A stretch of DNA of 64,000 nt from Legionella rubrilucens (GCF_001468125.1 NZ_LNYT01000020.1:663624-727623), one strand, 5' to 3'; shown: positions 17,299-26,639, numbered from the stretch's first letter. Notes: generated from the letters alone by a model not told the origin. A program made the numbers and translations.

Positions 17299-18438
17299 AT
17301 GAAACTGAAACGCTTTGTTGCACCTGATACTCGCACTGCCATGCAGCAGATTAAGACGGCGTTTGGCCCGGATGCTGTCATATTGTCCAGCAGCCGGGTG
17401 GATAACGGCGTTGAAGTGGTGGCAGCCATTGATTACGACGAAACGGTATTGAGTACGGAGGCGGCTGTAGCAAGCGCCGAACCGCCGCCATTACCCGCCC
17501 TGAAAGCGGTGGAATCGCCGCTCGATGAAATGCGTCAGGAAATCCAGACGCTGCGCGGCATGCTGGAAGCGCAAATCCGTGGCCATGGCGGACAGGGTGA
17601 GCCCCTGCACGCGGTGCTGATGCAAAAACTGCTTTATCTGGGGGTCAGTCAGCGAACGGCCGCGGCACTGGTCAGTCGTGTCAGTCCCACGCTGAATCAG
17701 CAAAAAGGCTGGCAGCAGGTGTTGAATGACTTTTCCATGCGCCTTCCCATTTATGATTCCCGTCGCATTGAGGAAGGGGGTGTTTATGCCTTTGTCGGGC
17801 CGACCGGGGTCGGGAAGACGACCACCCTGGCGAAAGTGGCAGCCCGCTTTGTATTACGTTTCGGTGCCGAAAACCTGGGCCTTGTCACCATGGACACTTA
17901 CCGCATTGCCGCAGAAGAACAATTGCTGCTCTATGGCAAAATTTTAGGGGTACAGGTCTGCGTGGCGCAGGATGAAGTGTCCTTAAGCCGGGTTATCCGG
18001 CAGCTCAGCAATAAGAAACTGGTCCTGATTGATACCGCGGGTATGAATCCGGCGGATGAACGGGTTGCCCAACAAATGGATTTGCTGAGCACAAGGCTTC
18101 ACTCCATTGCCACAGTCCTGGTGTTACCGGCTACCAGTCATTATCAGGTGATTGCCGATGCCATTCAACGGTATCAGGTCAATCGCGTCGAGCAGTGCAT
18201 TATCACCAAGCTTGACGAATCATTGGCCTTAGGCGGCATATTAAGCGCGGTGACGGAGGCGCGGCTGGGCGTGAGTTACTTAACCCATGGCCAGCGGGTG
18301 CCCGAAGACATCAAAATGGCCACAAGGCATCAGTTAATTGAGCAACTGGCGGAGCAAGGCCAGGCCATGCAGCAACGGATCGAACTGGAAGGTGCGGCCA
18401 TGCAACAGGCGGCGAGGGGGATGTATGTCGAAAGTTAA
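17299..18438 (+). CDS. flhF: SRP-type GTPase FlhF, polar flagellum placement
   Basis: FlhF is a signal-recognition-particle-like GTPase that marks the pole for flagellar assembly. A basic N-terminal segment (MKLKRFVAPDTRTAMQQIK) is followed by a linker and the NG domain: G1 GPTGVGKTTTLAKVA, G3 region DTAGMNPADERV, and G4 TKLDES. Length 379 fits the gammaproteobacterial form. FlhF and FlhG together imply one or few polar flagella. The flhG start lies 14 bases inside its 3' end. Confidence 0.96.
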   Translation: MKLKRFVAPDTRTAMQQIKTAFGPDAVILSSSRVDNGVEVVAAIDYDETVLSTEAAVASAEPPPLPALKAVESPLDEMRQEIQTLRGMLEAQIRGHGGQGEPLHAVLMQKLLYLGVSQRTAAALVSRVSPTLNQQKGWQQVLNDFSMRLPIYDSRRIEEGGVYAFVGPTGVGKTTTLAKVAARFVLRFGAENLGLVTMDTYRIAAEEQLLLYGKILGVQVCVAQDEVSLSRVIRQLSNKKLVLIDTAGMNPADERVAQQMDLLSTRLHSIATVLVLPATSHYQVIADAIQRYQVNRVEQCIITKLDESLALGGILSAVTEARLGVSYLTHGQRVPEDIKMATRHQLIEQLAEQGQAMQQRIELEGAAMQQAARGMYVES

Positions 18439-19300
18439 ACAAGGCGGTGAAGTCGGCGATCAGGCAGACGGCTTACGCAATATCAGCCGCTCCAAACCGG
18501 TCAAAGTCATTGCTGTTTCGGCCGGAAAGGGCGGGGTTGGCAAAAGCAATGTGTCGGTTAACCTGGCCGTTGCACTTGCACAGAAGGATAAAAAAGTGCT
18601 GCTCCTGGATGCCGATTTGGGATTGGCCAACATTGACATCATGCTGGGGTTGCACACCAAATTCAATTTATCTCATGTCATTCAGGGCATCTGCAATTTA
18701 ACAGACATCATGCTGACCGGTCCTTATGACATTAAGGTGATTCCGGCCGCCTCCGGTACGGAATACATGACCCAGCTCAGCGCAGCCGAGCATGCTGGCA
18801 TTATTGATGCATTCAATGAGTTAACCGATGACTTTGATTACATGATCATCGATACGGCGGCCGGCATTTCCGATACTGTGCTAAGCTTTACTCGATCGTC
18901 GCAGGAAATTATTGTGGTGGTGTGTGATGAACCCACCTCCTTAACGGATGCTTATGCTTTAATCAAAGTCATGAGCAAACGCTATGAATGGACGCATTTT
19001 CATATCCTGGCCAACATGGTCAGAAGCGTCAAGGATGGGCGGGAACTGTTTAACAAACTTTACCGTGTTGCCGAGCAGTTTTTGGATGTCAGCCTGGATT
19101 ATCTTGGGGCCATCCCCTTTGATAATCAGGTTCATGAAGCGGTAAAAAAACAAAAAGCAGTGTTGGTTGCTTATCCTGAATGCAGTGCGACAAAAGCAAT
19201 ACATCAGCTGGCGGAAAATGTTGAAGATTGGCCATTTAGGCGTTCGTTAGGCGGTAATACCAGCTTTTTTCTGGAGCGGCTGGTTGCGGGTGAACACTGA
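18425..19300 (+). CDS. flhG: MinD-like ATPase FlhG (FleN), flagellar number regulator
   Basis: FlhG limits flagellar number and restrains FleQ in polar flagellates. The start ATG at 18425 gives MSKVKQGGEVG and overlaps flhF by 14 bases. The deviant Walker A is SAGKGGVGKSNVSVNLAVAL; the switch region is LLDADLGLANIDIMLG, with DTAAGISDTVLSF in the middle. These place it in the ParA/MinD family, FleN branch. The protein has 291 residues, as expected. Confidence 0.95.
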   Translation: MSKVKQGGEVGDQADGLRNISRSKPVKVIAVSAGKGGVGKSNVSVNLAVALAQKDKKVLLLDADLGLANIDIMLGLHTKFNLSHVIQGICNLTDIMLTGPYDIKVIPAASGTEYMTQLSAAEHAGIIDAFNELTDDFDYMIIDTAAGISDTVLSFTRSSQEIIVVVCDEPTSLTDAYALIKVMSKRYEWTHFHILANMVRSVKDGRELFNKLYRVAEQFLDVSLDYLGAIPFDNQVHEAVKKQKAVLVAYPECSATKAIHQLAENVEDWPFRRSLGGNTSFFLERLVAGEH

Positions 19301-19340
19301 AAGGGAAGATTTTCAGTCAGAATACAGTAAGGAGAGCGTC

Positions 19341-20054
19341 GTGGATGCTTTGGAAGCATACGGCAAAGTAAATCAACAGACCCAGGAAACGCTGATTAAG
19401 ACCCATGCCTTAATGGTCAAGCGTATTGCCCATCATTTACTCGTGCGATTACCTTATTCTGTACAACTGGATGATTTGATTCAGGCAGGCATGTTAGGTT
19501 TGCTGGAAGCGGTCAGGAACTATGATTCCAGTAAAGGCGCCTCCTTTGAAACCTACGCAGGCATTCGCATTCGCGGCCACATGCTGGATGAAGTCAGACG
19601 AAACGACTGGGTTCCCCGATCGGTTTACCGTAATGCCCGCATGGTGGCGGAAGCGGTTAAAAAAGTCGAAAACCGTTTAGGCCGTGATGCTAAAGATAAA
19701 GAAATTGCGGACGAATTAAATATAAGCCTGGATGAATACCATTCGCTTTTAAAAGACTCCGCCGGCAGCCAGTTGTATGGTTTTGATGATTTAGGTGTGA
19801 CGGAGGATGTGTTGAAAGGCGAGCCGGGCAGTTCCTCGGAGCCGCATGAAAATGCCTTGCATGAGGACATGGTGAAGCGTTTAGCCGAGGTCATTGAAAC
19901 GCTGCCGCAGAAAGAAAAGCTGGTGTTGTCGCTTTATTATGAACAGGACCTGAATTTAAAAGAAATTGGTCAGGTTTTGGGTGTCAGTGAGTCTCGTGTT
20001 TCACAAATTCATAGTCAGGCGACAATTCGCCTTAAAGCACGATTATCGGAATAG
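19341..20054 (+). CDS. fliA: Flagellar sigma factor FliA (sigma-28)
   Basis: FliA directs RNA polymerase to late flagellar promoters such as flagellin. Region 2 carries RIAHHLLVRLPYSVQLDDLI and YDSSKGASFETYAGIRIRG; region 4 carries LPQKEKLVLSLYYEQDLNLK and VLGVSESRVSQIHSQA. The frame is open upstream to a TTG at 19284. I chose GTG at 19341 because AAGGAG (19329-19334) lies six bases before it, and the resulting 237 residues match the usual FliA length (E. coli 239). If the earlier start is used, the gene overlaps flhG. motC begins 5 bases after the stop. Confidence 0.94.
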   Translation: MDALEAYGKVNQQTQETLIKTHALMVKRIAHHLLVRLPYSVQLDDLIQAGMLGLLEAVRNYDSSKGASFETYAGIRIRGHMLDEVRRNDWVPRSVYRNARMVAEAVKKVENRLGRDAKDKEIADELNISLDEYHSLLKDSAGSQLYGFDDLGVTEDVLKGEPGSSSEPHENALHEDMVKRLAEVIETLPQKEKLVLSLYYEQDLNLKEIGQVLGVSESRVSQIHSQATIRLKARLSE

Positions 20055-20059
20055 TACTT

Positions 20060-20842
20060 ATGGATGCTTTGACCTTACTTGGATTGATAACCGGATTTTT
20101 GGCAATCATTATCGGCCAGATGTTTGAAGGGGGCGAGTTAAACTCGCTGTTGAATTTACCGGCGCTGGTGATTGTCATGGGCGGGACCATGGGCGCTGTC
20201 ATGGTGCAAACGCCGCTGTCCACGTTTAAACGCGCCTTTAAAATCCTTCCCTGGATCATACGTCCGCCCAAGCAGAGTTACGATCAGACGCGTGAACAAC
20301 TGGTTGATTTGGCAAGGCGTGCCCGCCAATACGGCCTGTTGTCGCTGGAAGATTTTATGGAGCAGGAGCCCAATCCTCTTATGCGGCAGGGCCTGGAGTT
20401 ACTGGTGATTGGCGTGGACAAGAAAACCGTACGCCAGATCCTTGAGGCCGAAATTGACCGTCGTGAAGCCCATGATCTGCATGCCGCGCACGTTTTTGAA
20501 AGCATGGGCGGTTATAGCCCTACTATCGGGATTCTGGGGGCCGTTCTTGGTTTGATTCAGGTCATGAGAAACCTGGCGGAACCCGGTGAGTTGGGTGCCG
20601 GTATCGCCGTCGCGTTCGTGGCTACCATTTATGGCGTGGGTTTAGCCAACCTCATGTTTTTGCCTATTGCCAATAAAATCAAGAGCTGTGTAGCCAATCA
20701 GGTTCATCATGATGAGATGCTCGTCGAAGGTCTGGTGTCCATGGCCGGCGGGGAGAGTCCAAATATGCTAAGCTTAAAATTGAATAATTTTGGACAACAT
20801 CATCAAAATGCGAAGAAAGAGAAACAAGGCAGTTCAGCATGA
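20060..20842 (+). CDS. motC: Flagellar stator protein MotC (MotA family)
   Basis: MotA-type proteins form the proton-conducting stator with a MotB-type partner. Four membrane helices are seen, with the family block AHVFESMGGYSPTIGILGAV and GVGLANLMFLPIANKI in the C-terminal pair. The cytoplasmic loop has the charged residues that contact FliG. Its place downstream of fliA matches the motC slot of Pseudomonas. The C-terminus is extended and overlaps motD by 35 bases, so the two are coupled. Confidence 0.93.
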   Translation: MDALTLLGLITGFLAIIIGQMFEGGELNSLLNLPALVIVMGGTMGAVMVQTPLSTFKRAFKILPWIIRPPKQSYDQTREQLVDLARRARQYGLLSLEDFMEQEPNPLMRQGLELLVIGVDKKTVRQILEAEIDRREAHDLHAAHVFESMGGYSPTIGILGAVLGLIQVMRNLAEPGELGAGIAVAFVATIYGVGLANLMFLPIANKIKSCVANQVHHDEMLVEGLVSMAGGESPNMLSLKLNNFGQHHQNAKKEKQGSSA

Positions 20843-21623
20843 GGATACGCATCGGTGGATGGTTTCATACGCCGATTTCATTACCCTACTGTTTGCATTT
20901 TTTGTGGTCATGTATGCCATCTCTTCCGTCAACGTCTCCAAATACAAAGCGTTGTCTGAAGGCATGAACTCTGCGTTTAATTCCAAGGGAGTGGATCGCG
21001 CCCCAGTGCAATTTTCAACCAACAGCAAGGAAGGGAAAGCCTTACTGGAAATGAAGGGCAGCGAAAGCGAGCAATTCAATGCCCTGGAGAAGTCCCTGTC
21101 TGAACTGCAGGATCCCGATATGAATATTCACAGTGACAACGGCTGGGTGGAACTGGATATCAAAGCCGGCGCGCTGTTTGACAGCGGCAGCGCGGATCTG
21201 AAACCGGCTGGCATCGTCAAATTAATGAAAATTGCGGAAATTATCAGAAAAGTACCGTATCCTATTGCCTTGGAAGGTTATACTGACAATGTGCCCATCA
21301 ATACGCCGCAATTCCCATCTAACTGGGAGTTGTCCACAGCTCGGGCTGCGGCTTTAGCCAGGGTGTTGACGATTTATGGCGTGGATCCAGGTAAAATCAC
21401 GGTCACAGGCTATGGCGAACAATACCCTGTCGCTGACAATACCACAGAGGATGGACGGGCTAAAAATCGCCGTGTTAACCTGATTATTGCCAAAAACAAG
21501 ACAGTACCCCGGTTTTTAAACCCGGATTTGAGCAGCAAGAAAGTCGAATCGCTGGATGCCAGAAACTTGAATCTGTCTCCGGGTGAAAGCCATCTGCAGC
21601 CAATAGGCAAGGAGAGTCAATGA
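20808..21623 (+). CDS. motD: Flagellar stator protein MotD (MotB family, OmpA-like)
   Basis: The start ATG at 20808 gives MRRKRNKAVQHEDTHRWMVS, typical of MotD. The membrane segment YADFITLLFAFFVVMYAISS contains the proton-carrying Asp (D23). The C-terminal OmpA-like domain binds peptidoglycan through LEGYTDNVPI and NWELSTARAAALARVL. The protein has 271 residues. It overlaps motC and ends 4 bases into the DUF2802 gene. Confidence 0.93.
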   Translation: MRRKRNKAVQHEDTHRWMVSYADFITLLFAFFVVMYAISSVNVSKYKALSEGMNSAFNSKGVDRAPVQFSTNSKEGKALLEMKGSESEQFNALEKSLSELQDPDMNIHSDNGWVELDIKAGALFDSGSADLKPAGIVKLMKIAEIIRKVPYPIALEGYTDNVPINTPQFPSNWELSTARAAALARVLTIYGVDPGKITVTGYGEQYPVADNTTEDGRAKNRRVNLIIAKNKTVPRFLNPDLSSKKVESLDARNLNLSPGESHLQPIGKESQ

Positions 21624-22018
21624 GTTTAATCGTCATCATGGAGTTGTTATTAACCTTAGGCCTGGCCTATGTCATTTATCATCAGCGCCAGCAACTGCTG
21701 GATGTTGAGAAACGGCTTAAAACCTTAAGCCAGGCCATGGACCAGCATCAGCTGGAGCAGGCCGCGGTGGTGAATGCCGATTTGGTATTTGCCAAAAAAC
21801 TGGCGGAAATTAACAGTCAATTGGTCAGTATGGATAATCAGCTGCAATCCCTGGAAACCAAACGTGATAACGACGGTGGTTATCAACATGCGTTAAAAAT
21901 CCTTGAGATGGGCGGCAACAAGGATGAAATCATCAGCAGCTGCCACTTATCCAACGCGGAAGCAGAATTGCTGATGAATCTGCATGCCTATCGGGCGGTG
22001 ATAAAAACACCAGCCTGA
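21620..22018 (+). CDS. DUF2802 family protein, flagellar-cluster associated
   Basis: The 132-residue protein has one N-terminal membrane helix, a coiled-coil stretch (about 22-85) and a C-terminal helix-turn-helix-like block, LKILEMGGNKDEIISSCHLSNAEAELL, typical of DUF2802. In Pseudomonas the homologue closes the same flagellar/chemotaxis cluster after cheW. Here it follows motD directly with a 4-base overlap, so it travels with the stator genes even when chemotaxis genes are gone. Function is unknown. No clear terminator follows. Confidence 0.8.
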   Translation: MSLIVIMELLLTLGLAYVIYHQRQQLLDVEKRLKTLSQAMDQHQLEQAAVVNADLVFAKKLAEINSQLVSMDNQLQSLETKRDNDGGYQHALKILEMGGNKDEIISSCHLSNAEAELLMNLHAYRAVIKTPA

Positions 22019-22051
22019 GTTCTCTTCAGACCCCCTGCCGGGGAAAACTGC

Positions 22052-22549
22052 TCAATCGCTCAACAAAACGGTACAGGATTGATTAAAGTCCGCCAGATCC
22101 GGATTGGTGGTTGCCTCACTGGAGGGACTTTGGTTAAAAAAGGAAAGTTTTTGTTGATAAAGCCTTTCATTGCAGCGCAACAGGGTTTTATTTTCTTCAC
22201 GCAACGCGTTGTTTTGCGCTGTAAGCGCTTCGTTTTCGAGTTCCAAACCCCTGATTCTCTCCTGCGCCTCATTTAACTGGGCCTGCTTTTTTTCATCCTC
22301 CGCACGAAGCTGCGCCAACTCGGTGAGGGTTCGCTGTAAATCGCCATCCAGTTCGAGAATAAGCCGACCTGCATTTTCTTTAATTCTTTCTTTTCTTTCT
22401 TGTCGCTTCAACGCATAGTTCTGAAAGACGGGCGATTTGTTTAATTCGTTTAAAACCTCGCTGAATGAGGGGAGCAGGGGGGGCTCTTGCGCTGTCCTGG
22501 CCTTTTTGGTCTGTTCATGGGTTAGCTCGTCTGTTGCCTTGGTTTTCAT
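22052..22549 (-). CDS. Coiled-coil protein of unknown function
   Basis: Of its 165 residues, about 50-135 form one long charged coiled coil with heptad Leu spacing. The N-terminus is Lys/Thr-rich and the C-terminal 25 residues are Ser/Asp-rich, which could be a Dot/Icm signal. It has no domain I can name and no signal peptide. It is convergent to the flagellar operon and divergent from the 725-residue orphan gene; both neighbours look like accessory cargo between conserved clusters. Confidence 0.65.
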   Translation of the reverse strand: MKTKATDELTHEQTKKARTAQEPPLLPSFSEVLNELNKSPVFQNYALKRQERKERIKENAGRLILELDGDLQRTLTELAQLRAEDEKKQAQLNEAQERIRGLELENEALTAQNNALREENKTLLRCNERLYQQKLSFFNQSPSSEATTNPDLADFNQSCTVLLSD

Positions 22550-22697
22550 ACGGGTTCCTCTTAAAAGCGGTCTTTATAACATAAAATGAACATAAATTAA
22601 ACTATAAGTATTTATTTGAATCCGTCTGGCCTCTGGTGATTCATTTCTTAAGCTTCCGTTAATGTGTCTCTGATACCCTTTCTGTCCGTTATTTGGT

Positions 22698-24875
22698 ATG
22701 AGTCGTTTCATGCAAAGCACAACCAGTATTTACGAGCAGATTAAACAGGATAAAAAATCTTACTCGGGGGTGACACTGTCTTACAAAGGGGCGCTTTATA
22801 CCCCGGACCATTTTGAGCAAGGCAAATACATTGATCCTAACCCTGATTTAAGCCCGCTTGCGGCGTTTACCGAACGATTCAAAAATATCGGGGCTCTCGT
22901 CATTCGATTTCATCTGGGGCAGGGCCAGCGCGCCGGATTACTGCAGCAGGTGGCCGAATTTGATTATCGCGATAATCCTGTTGAACGCCGTGCCCATGGC
23001 GATGATGAGGCCAACCTGTTCTTCAGCGAAATCGAATCTACCCATCCCAAGGCGGTAGGGCAGTCACTGGAATTTATCAGTCACTTACCCTTGGGGCGTT
23101 CAAAATTATTAAACGAACGGGCTCAGCCCTTAGTGCATATCAATCGTCAGGGCACTTATGGCGAACAGGGTCTTTGGGATATTCTTCATGCCCCGGTATG
23201 GAATGTGGGTCGTAATCTGCGTTATGAATTAACGAAACAGGGATTTATTTATCTGACTTGTCCCGCTGAGTTTTCTCCCAAAGACAGGGCGTTGCTGGAT
23301 AATGAGCTTCGCACTTCCGGCAAACCGTTTGCCGTGGTGGTGGAGCAGTTCGCTGCCCAATCACAGACAGCGGTCATCAGTAAGCTTCGTTTTTATATGG
23401 ACGATAAACAGGAATTTACCCGAGAGGCCAATGGCCTGGCGATTGCCGCTGACAAGGCATTTGCGCCCTTAGGCTGGATTATTCATGAAAAAACCGGCGA
23501 CATCCTGCCTCAGGGAATCACCGAAGACATTATTCGCGTTTCAGCGATCGCCGAAGGCGGTTTTTATGAGAAGCGCCCGATGCAGCAAAAATTGCTGCAG
23601 TCTGGAAACCTGGTTAACAGCAGCGGTCTTGGTTTGTTTATCCAGAATCAGGCCTTTAATGCCATGTATGTGATTTTTGATTACCTGCAACAATACCAGT
23701 TTGATCCTCGACCGCTGTTAGATACGTCGCTTCAGGTGGTTTATAACCGCCTGCAGGCTGCGTTAAAAGACGATCCCTCCGTTATTGACGATTTCTTAAC
23801 CGGCGCTTTGCAGGATGAGATGGTCCAGCCGCTTAAAGTCAGTCAACCACGCAGTAAACGTACGGTTTTGCCTGTTCGGTTCACCAATCCTCTTGCTGTC
23901 ATTGAGAATAATCTTAAAGCCATCGCTTATGCCTTTGATCTCAAAGACAGCACAGGGCAACCTGTTTTCCGTTCCTTTGATGACGTGGCGGTAATTGAAC
24001 AACACGATCAGCTGATTGATGTGAAACTGAACGGCACGCTGGTTTTACCTTCTTTTAATACCGGCAGTCATGTGGCCTCGGTTTTGTCAACGGCCTTGCT
24101 GGTTGCCGAGCAGATGATTGTCGAGCAGTTGCTTTCAGATGCCGTGACAAAGGGCACTGACAGTGATTTCAACTGCCTGTTAAAAGCTCTTGAGCTCAAA
24201 GACACGGAGGCTTTCTCCCATTTCATGGCACTCCTTGCCCATTTTCCCGAGGAGGATAAAAGACCGGTGGTTGGAGCCCAGTTTGATTATTGCCAACCTA
24301 TCTTGCATTATCTGCGAAAGCTGCTCGATTTTGATAAGTTACCGGGTTTGATCTGCCGTTTTGCAGAACCGGGCATGAGTACAGAAGCCGTTCTTAAGCA
24401 TTTAAAGGCAGAAGAGCTTGAAATCCTGTGTCACGCGTTACGGACGCTTTACCTCATCGGCAATAAGCTGCAGCAGTTCCCATTGACCAGTGCTCAATCG
24501 GCAGCGTCTCGTGGTATCAATGCGGGCTTGGAACCCTTGATTGCCCGTTTATTCCCTTCATTAGCGAAAGAATTATCGATTGATGCCACCCACAAACAGT
24601 ATGCCGAAGTCGATTTGCCAGATCCTGAAAAAATGAAAGAACGATTATCGGTTAAAAACATCAATAAGTGTCCTTTCTTCAGTCAAAAAACGAAAACACC
24701 GTGGCTGGAAGAGAAACAACAACCACCGCAGGCGCCAGAGCAGGAAAAGAAAGCCAGGTCGGATTCAACAGCCCCTTCGCCGGGCTTTTTCAGCCGCGTG
24801 TGGGAATATAAAGGCACCATTGGTTTTATTGCCGGAACGGCGGCGACGGTGGCTGGCATTATTTCGCAAATGTGA
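22698..24875 (+). CDS. 725-residue orphan protein with C-terminal membrane anchor
   Basis: The protein is large, soluble over most of its length and ends with a hydrophobic tail anchor (GTIGFIAGTAATVAGIISQM, the last 20 residues) preceded by a Pro/Lys/Ser-rich linker (about 655-705). Two broad globular parts are separated near residue 390 by a basic turn (SQPRSKRTVLPVRF). I recognise no motif or named family. The ribosome site is weak, and the ATG at 22710 is an alternative start. Tail anchoring plus lack of bacterial domains fits a Legionella effector or inner-membrane protein, but neither is shown. A hairpin follows the stop codon. Confidence 0.75.
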   Translation: MSRFMQSTTSIYEQIKQDKKSYSGVTLSYKGALYTPDHFEQGKYIDPNPDLSPLAAFTERFKNIGALVIRFHLGQGQRAGLLQQVAEFDYRDNPVERRAHGDDEANLFFSEIESTHPKAVGQSLEFISHLPLGRSKLLNERAQPLVHINRQGTYGEQGLWDILHAPVWNVGRNLRYELTKQGFIYLTCPAEFSPKDRALLDNELRTSGKPFAVVVEQFAAQSQTAVISKLRFYMDDKQEFTREANGLAIAADKAFAPLGWIIHEKTGDILPQGITEDIIRVSAIAEGGFYEKRPMQQKLLQSGNLVNSSGLGLFIQNQAFNAMYVIFDYLQQYQFDPRPLLDTSLQVVYNRLQAALKDDPSVIDDFLTGALQDEMVQPLKVSQPRSKRTVLPVRFTNPLAVIENNLKAIAYAFDLKDSTGQPVFRSFDDVAVIEQHDQLIDVKLNGTLVLPSFNTGSHVASVLSTALLVAEQMIVEQLLSDAVTKGTDSDFNCLLKALELKDTEAFSHFMALLAHFPEEDKRPVVGAQFDYCQPILHYLRKLLDFDKLPGLICRFAEPGMSTEAVLKHLKAEELEILCHALRTLYLIGNKLQQFPLTSAQSAASRGINAGLEPLIARLFPSLAKELSIDATHKQYAEVDLPDPEKMKERLSVKNINKCPFFSQKTKTPWLEEKQQPPQAPEQEKKARSDSTAPSPGFFSRVWEYKGTIGFIAGTAATVAGIISQM

Positions 24876-24885
24876 CGCTCTCAAC

Positions 24886-24911
24886 GAAGCTGGGCTTTCA
24901 TGCCCGGCTTC
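24886..24911. terminator. Hairpin between convergent genes, probable terminator
   Basis: GAAGCTGGGC and GCCCGGCTTC form a 10-bp stem (one G-T pair) with a 6-base loop, followed on the plus strand by TTCATTG. The U-tract is poor on both sides, so strength is uncertain. Confidence 0.5.
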
Positions 24912-24912
24912 T

Positions 24913-25797
24913 TCATTGCCTTCGTGCATAAATTAAAATCGACAACATCACCAGGGCCATGCCCATAAGCTGCAGCATCGACAAGCCTTCCCCGAATGCG
25001 GCCCAGGCAATAAGGCTTGTAGCAACAGGCATCAGAGCGGTAGACAGGGAGGCCAGGGTGGCATCATTCCTGCGTGCACCGAAATACCAGAAGACATAAA
25101 ACAACCCCGAACTTAAACCCAGAAGCAGGACAAGGGCTGCCATGAGAGGATGCCATGGCTGGTGCGGCCAGTTTAACAACCCAACCGGCACCAGTAAAAG
25201 CGCATTGATGCCGTTCATTAAGGCTGACAGCAAAAACACCGGCAGTTGCACGACTCGCCACTGACAGAGCAGATAATACGTGGCTTCCGGTAGTAAGGAT
25301 AAGAAAATCAGCAAATCCCCGCGCAGGGAATGGTGCGAAGCATGGAAGGAGTGGCCGGCAAGGCATAAAAGGCCCAGGCAAGCCAGGGCGATGCTGGCTA
25401 TTTTCTGCTGAGACAATTTTTCCTTGAGGAAAATAAAGGCCAGTAAGGAAATGAGGGCTGGTAACGCGCTGGTAATAATGCCGGCCGCAGCCGCATGGGT
25501 GTAGTGCAGGCCCAGTAGCAGAAAGCAATTAAACAATAAACCGGCTGACAGGGCTTGAGCAAGTAGTAAAAGCCACTGTCCTTCAGGCAGCGATTGAAAG
25601 TAATCAGCCACCGTGCGTTTCCTTGCCGGTGTTAACCAATGCAGGGGCAAGAGCAGCATGGCGGCTAAGCTAAAGCGCAGCAATAACAAAAACCAGGCAG
25701 GACTGTAGGTGAGGAGGTATTTGGAACAAACAATATTCACTGCCACCATGGTCTGGGCGGCGACAAGCCATAAAAAGGGGATTAAACGTCTGGGCAT
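24913..25797 (-). CDS. DMT-superfamily (EamA) exporter
   Basis: The start ATG at 25797 has GGGAGG five bases upstream; the frame extends further without support. The 294-residue protein has ten hydrophobic segments in two EamA repeats, each opening with a helix resembling FLWLVAAQTMVAVNIVCSKY and YYLLCQWRVVQLPVFLLSAL. EamA transporters export amino acids, metabolites or drugs by proton exchange. The upstream neighbour on the same strand is an AraC-type regulator, so it is probably the regulator's target or operon partner. Substrate cannot be deduced. Confidence 0.85.
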   Translation of the reverse strand: MPRRLIPFLWLVAAQTMVAVNIVCSKYLLTYSPAWFLLLLRFSLAAMLLLPLHWLTPARKRTVADYFQSLPEGQWLLLLAQALSAGLLFNCFLLLGLHYTHAAAAGIITSALPALISLLAFIFLKEKLSQQKIASIALACLGLLCLAGHSFHASHHSLRGDLLIFLSLLPEATYYLLCQWRVVQLPVFLLSALMNGINALLLVPVGLLNWPHQPWHPLMAALVLLLGLSSGLFYVFWYFGARRNDATLASLSTALMPVATSLIAWAAFGEGLSMLQLMGMALVMLSILIYARRQ

Positions 25798-25859
25798 TCC
25801 GGCCTCCCGTAGAACAAAGAGGCTTAGTTTACTTTCACCGGGACAGGAGTCCCTTACCA

Positions 25860-26639
25860 TTAAAACGCATTCGCTTTGCTGAAAAAATCATGACGCCACT
25901 GTGTGGGGGATGTGCCAGACCAGGCCGAAAAGGCGCGGCTGAAGGCGGCCAGGTTCTCATAGCCCACGTCCAGTGCAATGCGTTGCAGGCTGTGAGGAGA
26001 GGTTGTCATCAGGGTTTGGGCGGCAAGCAGACGCTGGTTGCGCCAGTATTGTCCCGGCGTTTGCCCCATGGCCTGTTTAAAACGACGCTGTAGCTGGCTG
26101 ATGCTCAAATGGCAATAAGCGGCTGGCCTGGCAAGCGAAATGGGCTCTCTGTAATGCTCATCAATCCACTGTTTGGCCAGCAGCGCTCGTTGATCCATCA
26201 GGGGATTTAAATCCTCATTCAAGGCGGCAAGCAGAGTCTGAACTATGGCTTGCGTGCTGTTGTGCCTTGTCTTCTGAAGAAGGTAATGGTGGATAAATTT
26301 TAACAAATGCCCAAGCATGGGATTGATAGTTAAAAACGCAGGTTGTGTTGTGGCTATCCGTGGAGGCTGCGGCAAGTCCATGACTAAAAATAAATTGTCC
26401 TCACTCCCGGCAAAACAGTGTTGATGCGATGGTGCAATAAAGGCGGCGCGATTTCCCGTTAACAGGCCGCCGCAGTGATTGATTTCAATCTCGAGACTGC
26501 CCTGTAAGGGAAACACATATTGCGCATAGGCGTGGCTGTGGCTGTGAGTTTCTTCCGTGTAGCGCCTGAGTTCAAGTGCTGCGAGGGTCAGGGAATCGGG
26601 GTGCTGGGTCAACATGGTTTTAGTTAAAAAATAAATCAT
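25860..26639 (-). CDS. AraC-family transcriptional regulator
   Basis: The N-terminal cupin-like half has HSHAYAQYVFPLQGSLEIEI and a metal/ligand-pocket-type HQHCF. The C-terminal half (about 165-255) is a double helix-turn-helix: CHLSISQLQRRFKQAMGQTP in the first and IALDVGYENLAAFSRAFSAW in the second, the AraC signature. Length 259 is usual. It is transcribed just before the EamA exporter on the same strand, which suggests that it controls that gene in response to a small molecule. The start has no good ribosome site; an ATG at 26615 is an alternative. Confidence 0.88.
   Translation of the reverse strand: MIYFLTKTMLTQHPDSLTLAALELRRYTEETHSHSHAYAQYVFPLQGSLEIEINHCGGLLTGNRAAFIAPSHQHCFAGSEDNLFLVMDLPQPPRIATTQPAFLTINPMLGHLLKFIHHYLLQKTRHNSTQAIVQTLLAALNEDLNPLMDQRALLAKQWIDEHYREPISLARPAAYCHLSISQLQRRFKQAMGQTPGQYWRNQRLLAAQTLMTTSPHSLQRIALDVGYENLAAFSRAFSAWSGTSPTQWRHDFFSKANAF

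Noticed and set aside
24224..24238. TGGCACTCCTTGCCC, resembling a sigma-54 site.
   Set aside because: The GG-GC spacing is two bases too short, and it lies inside a coding region with no gene start nearby.
25064..25528. 154-residue minus-strand frame inside the EamA gene.
   Set aside because: Wrong frame within a gene whose ten membrane helices and ribosome site are clear.
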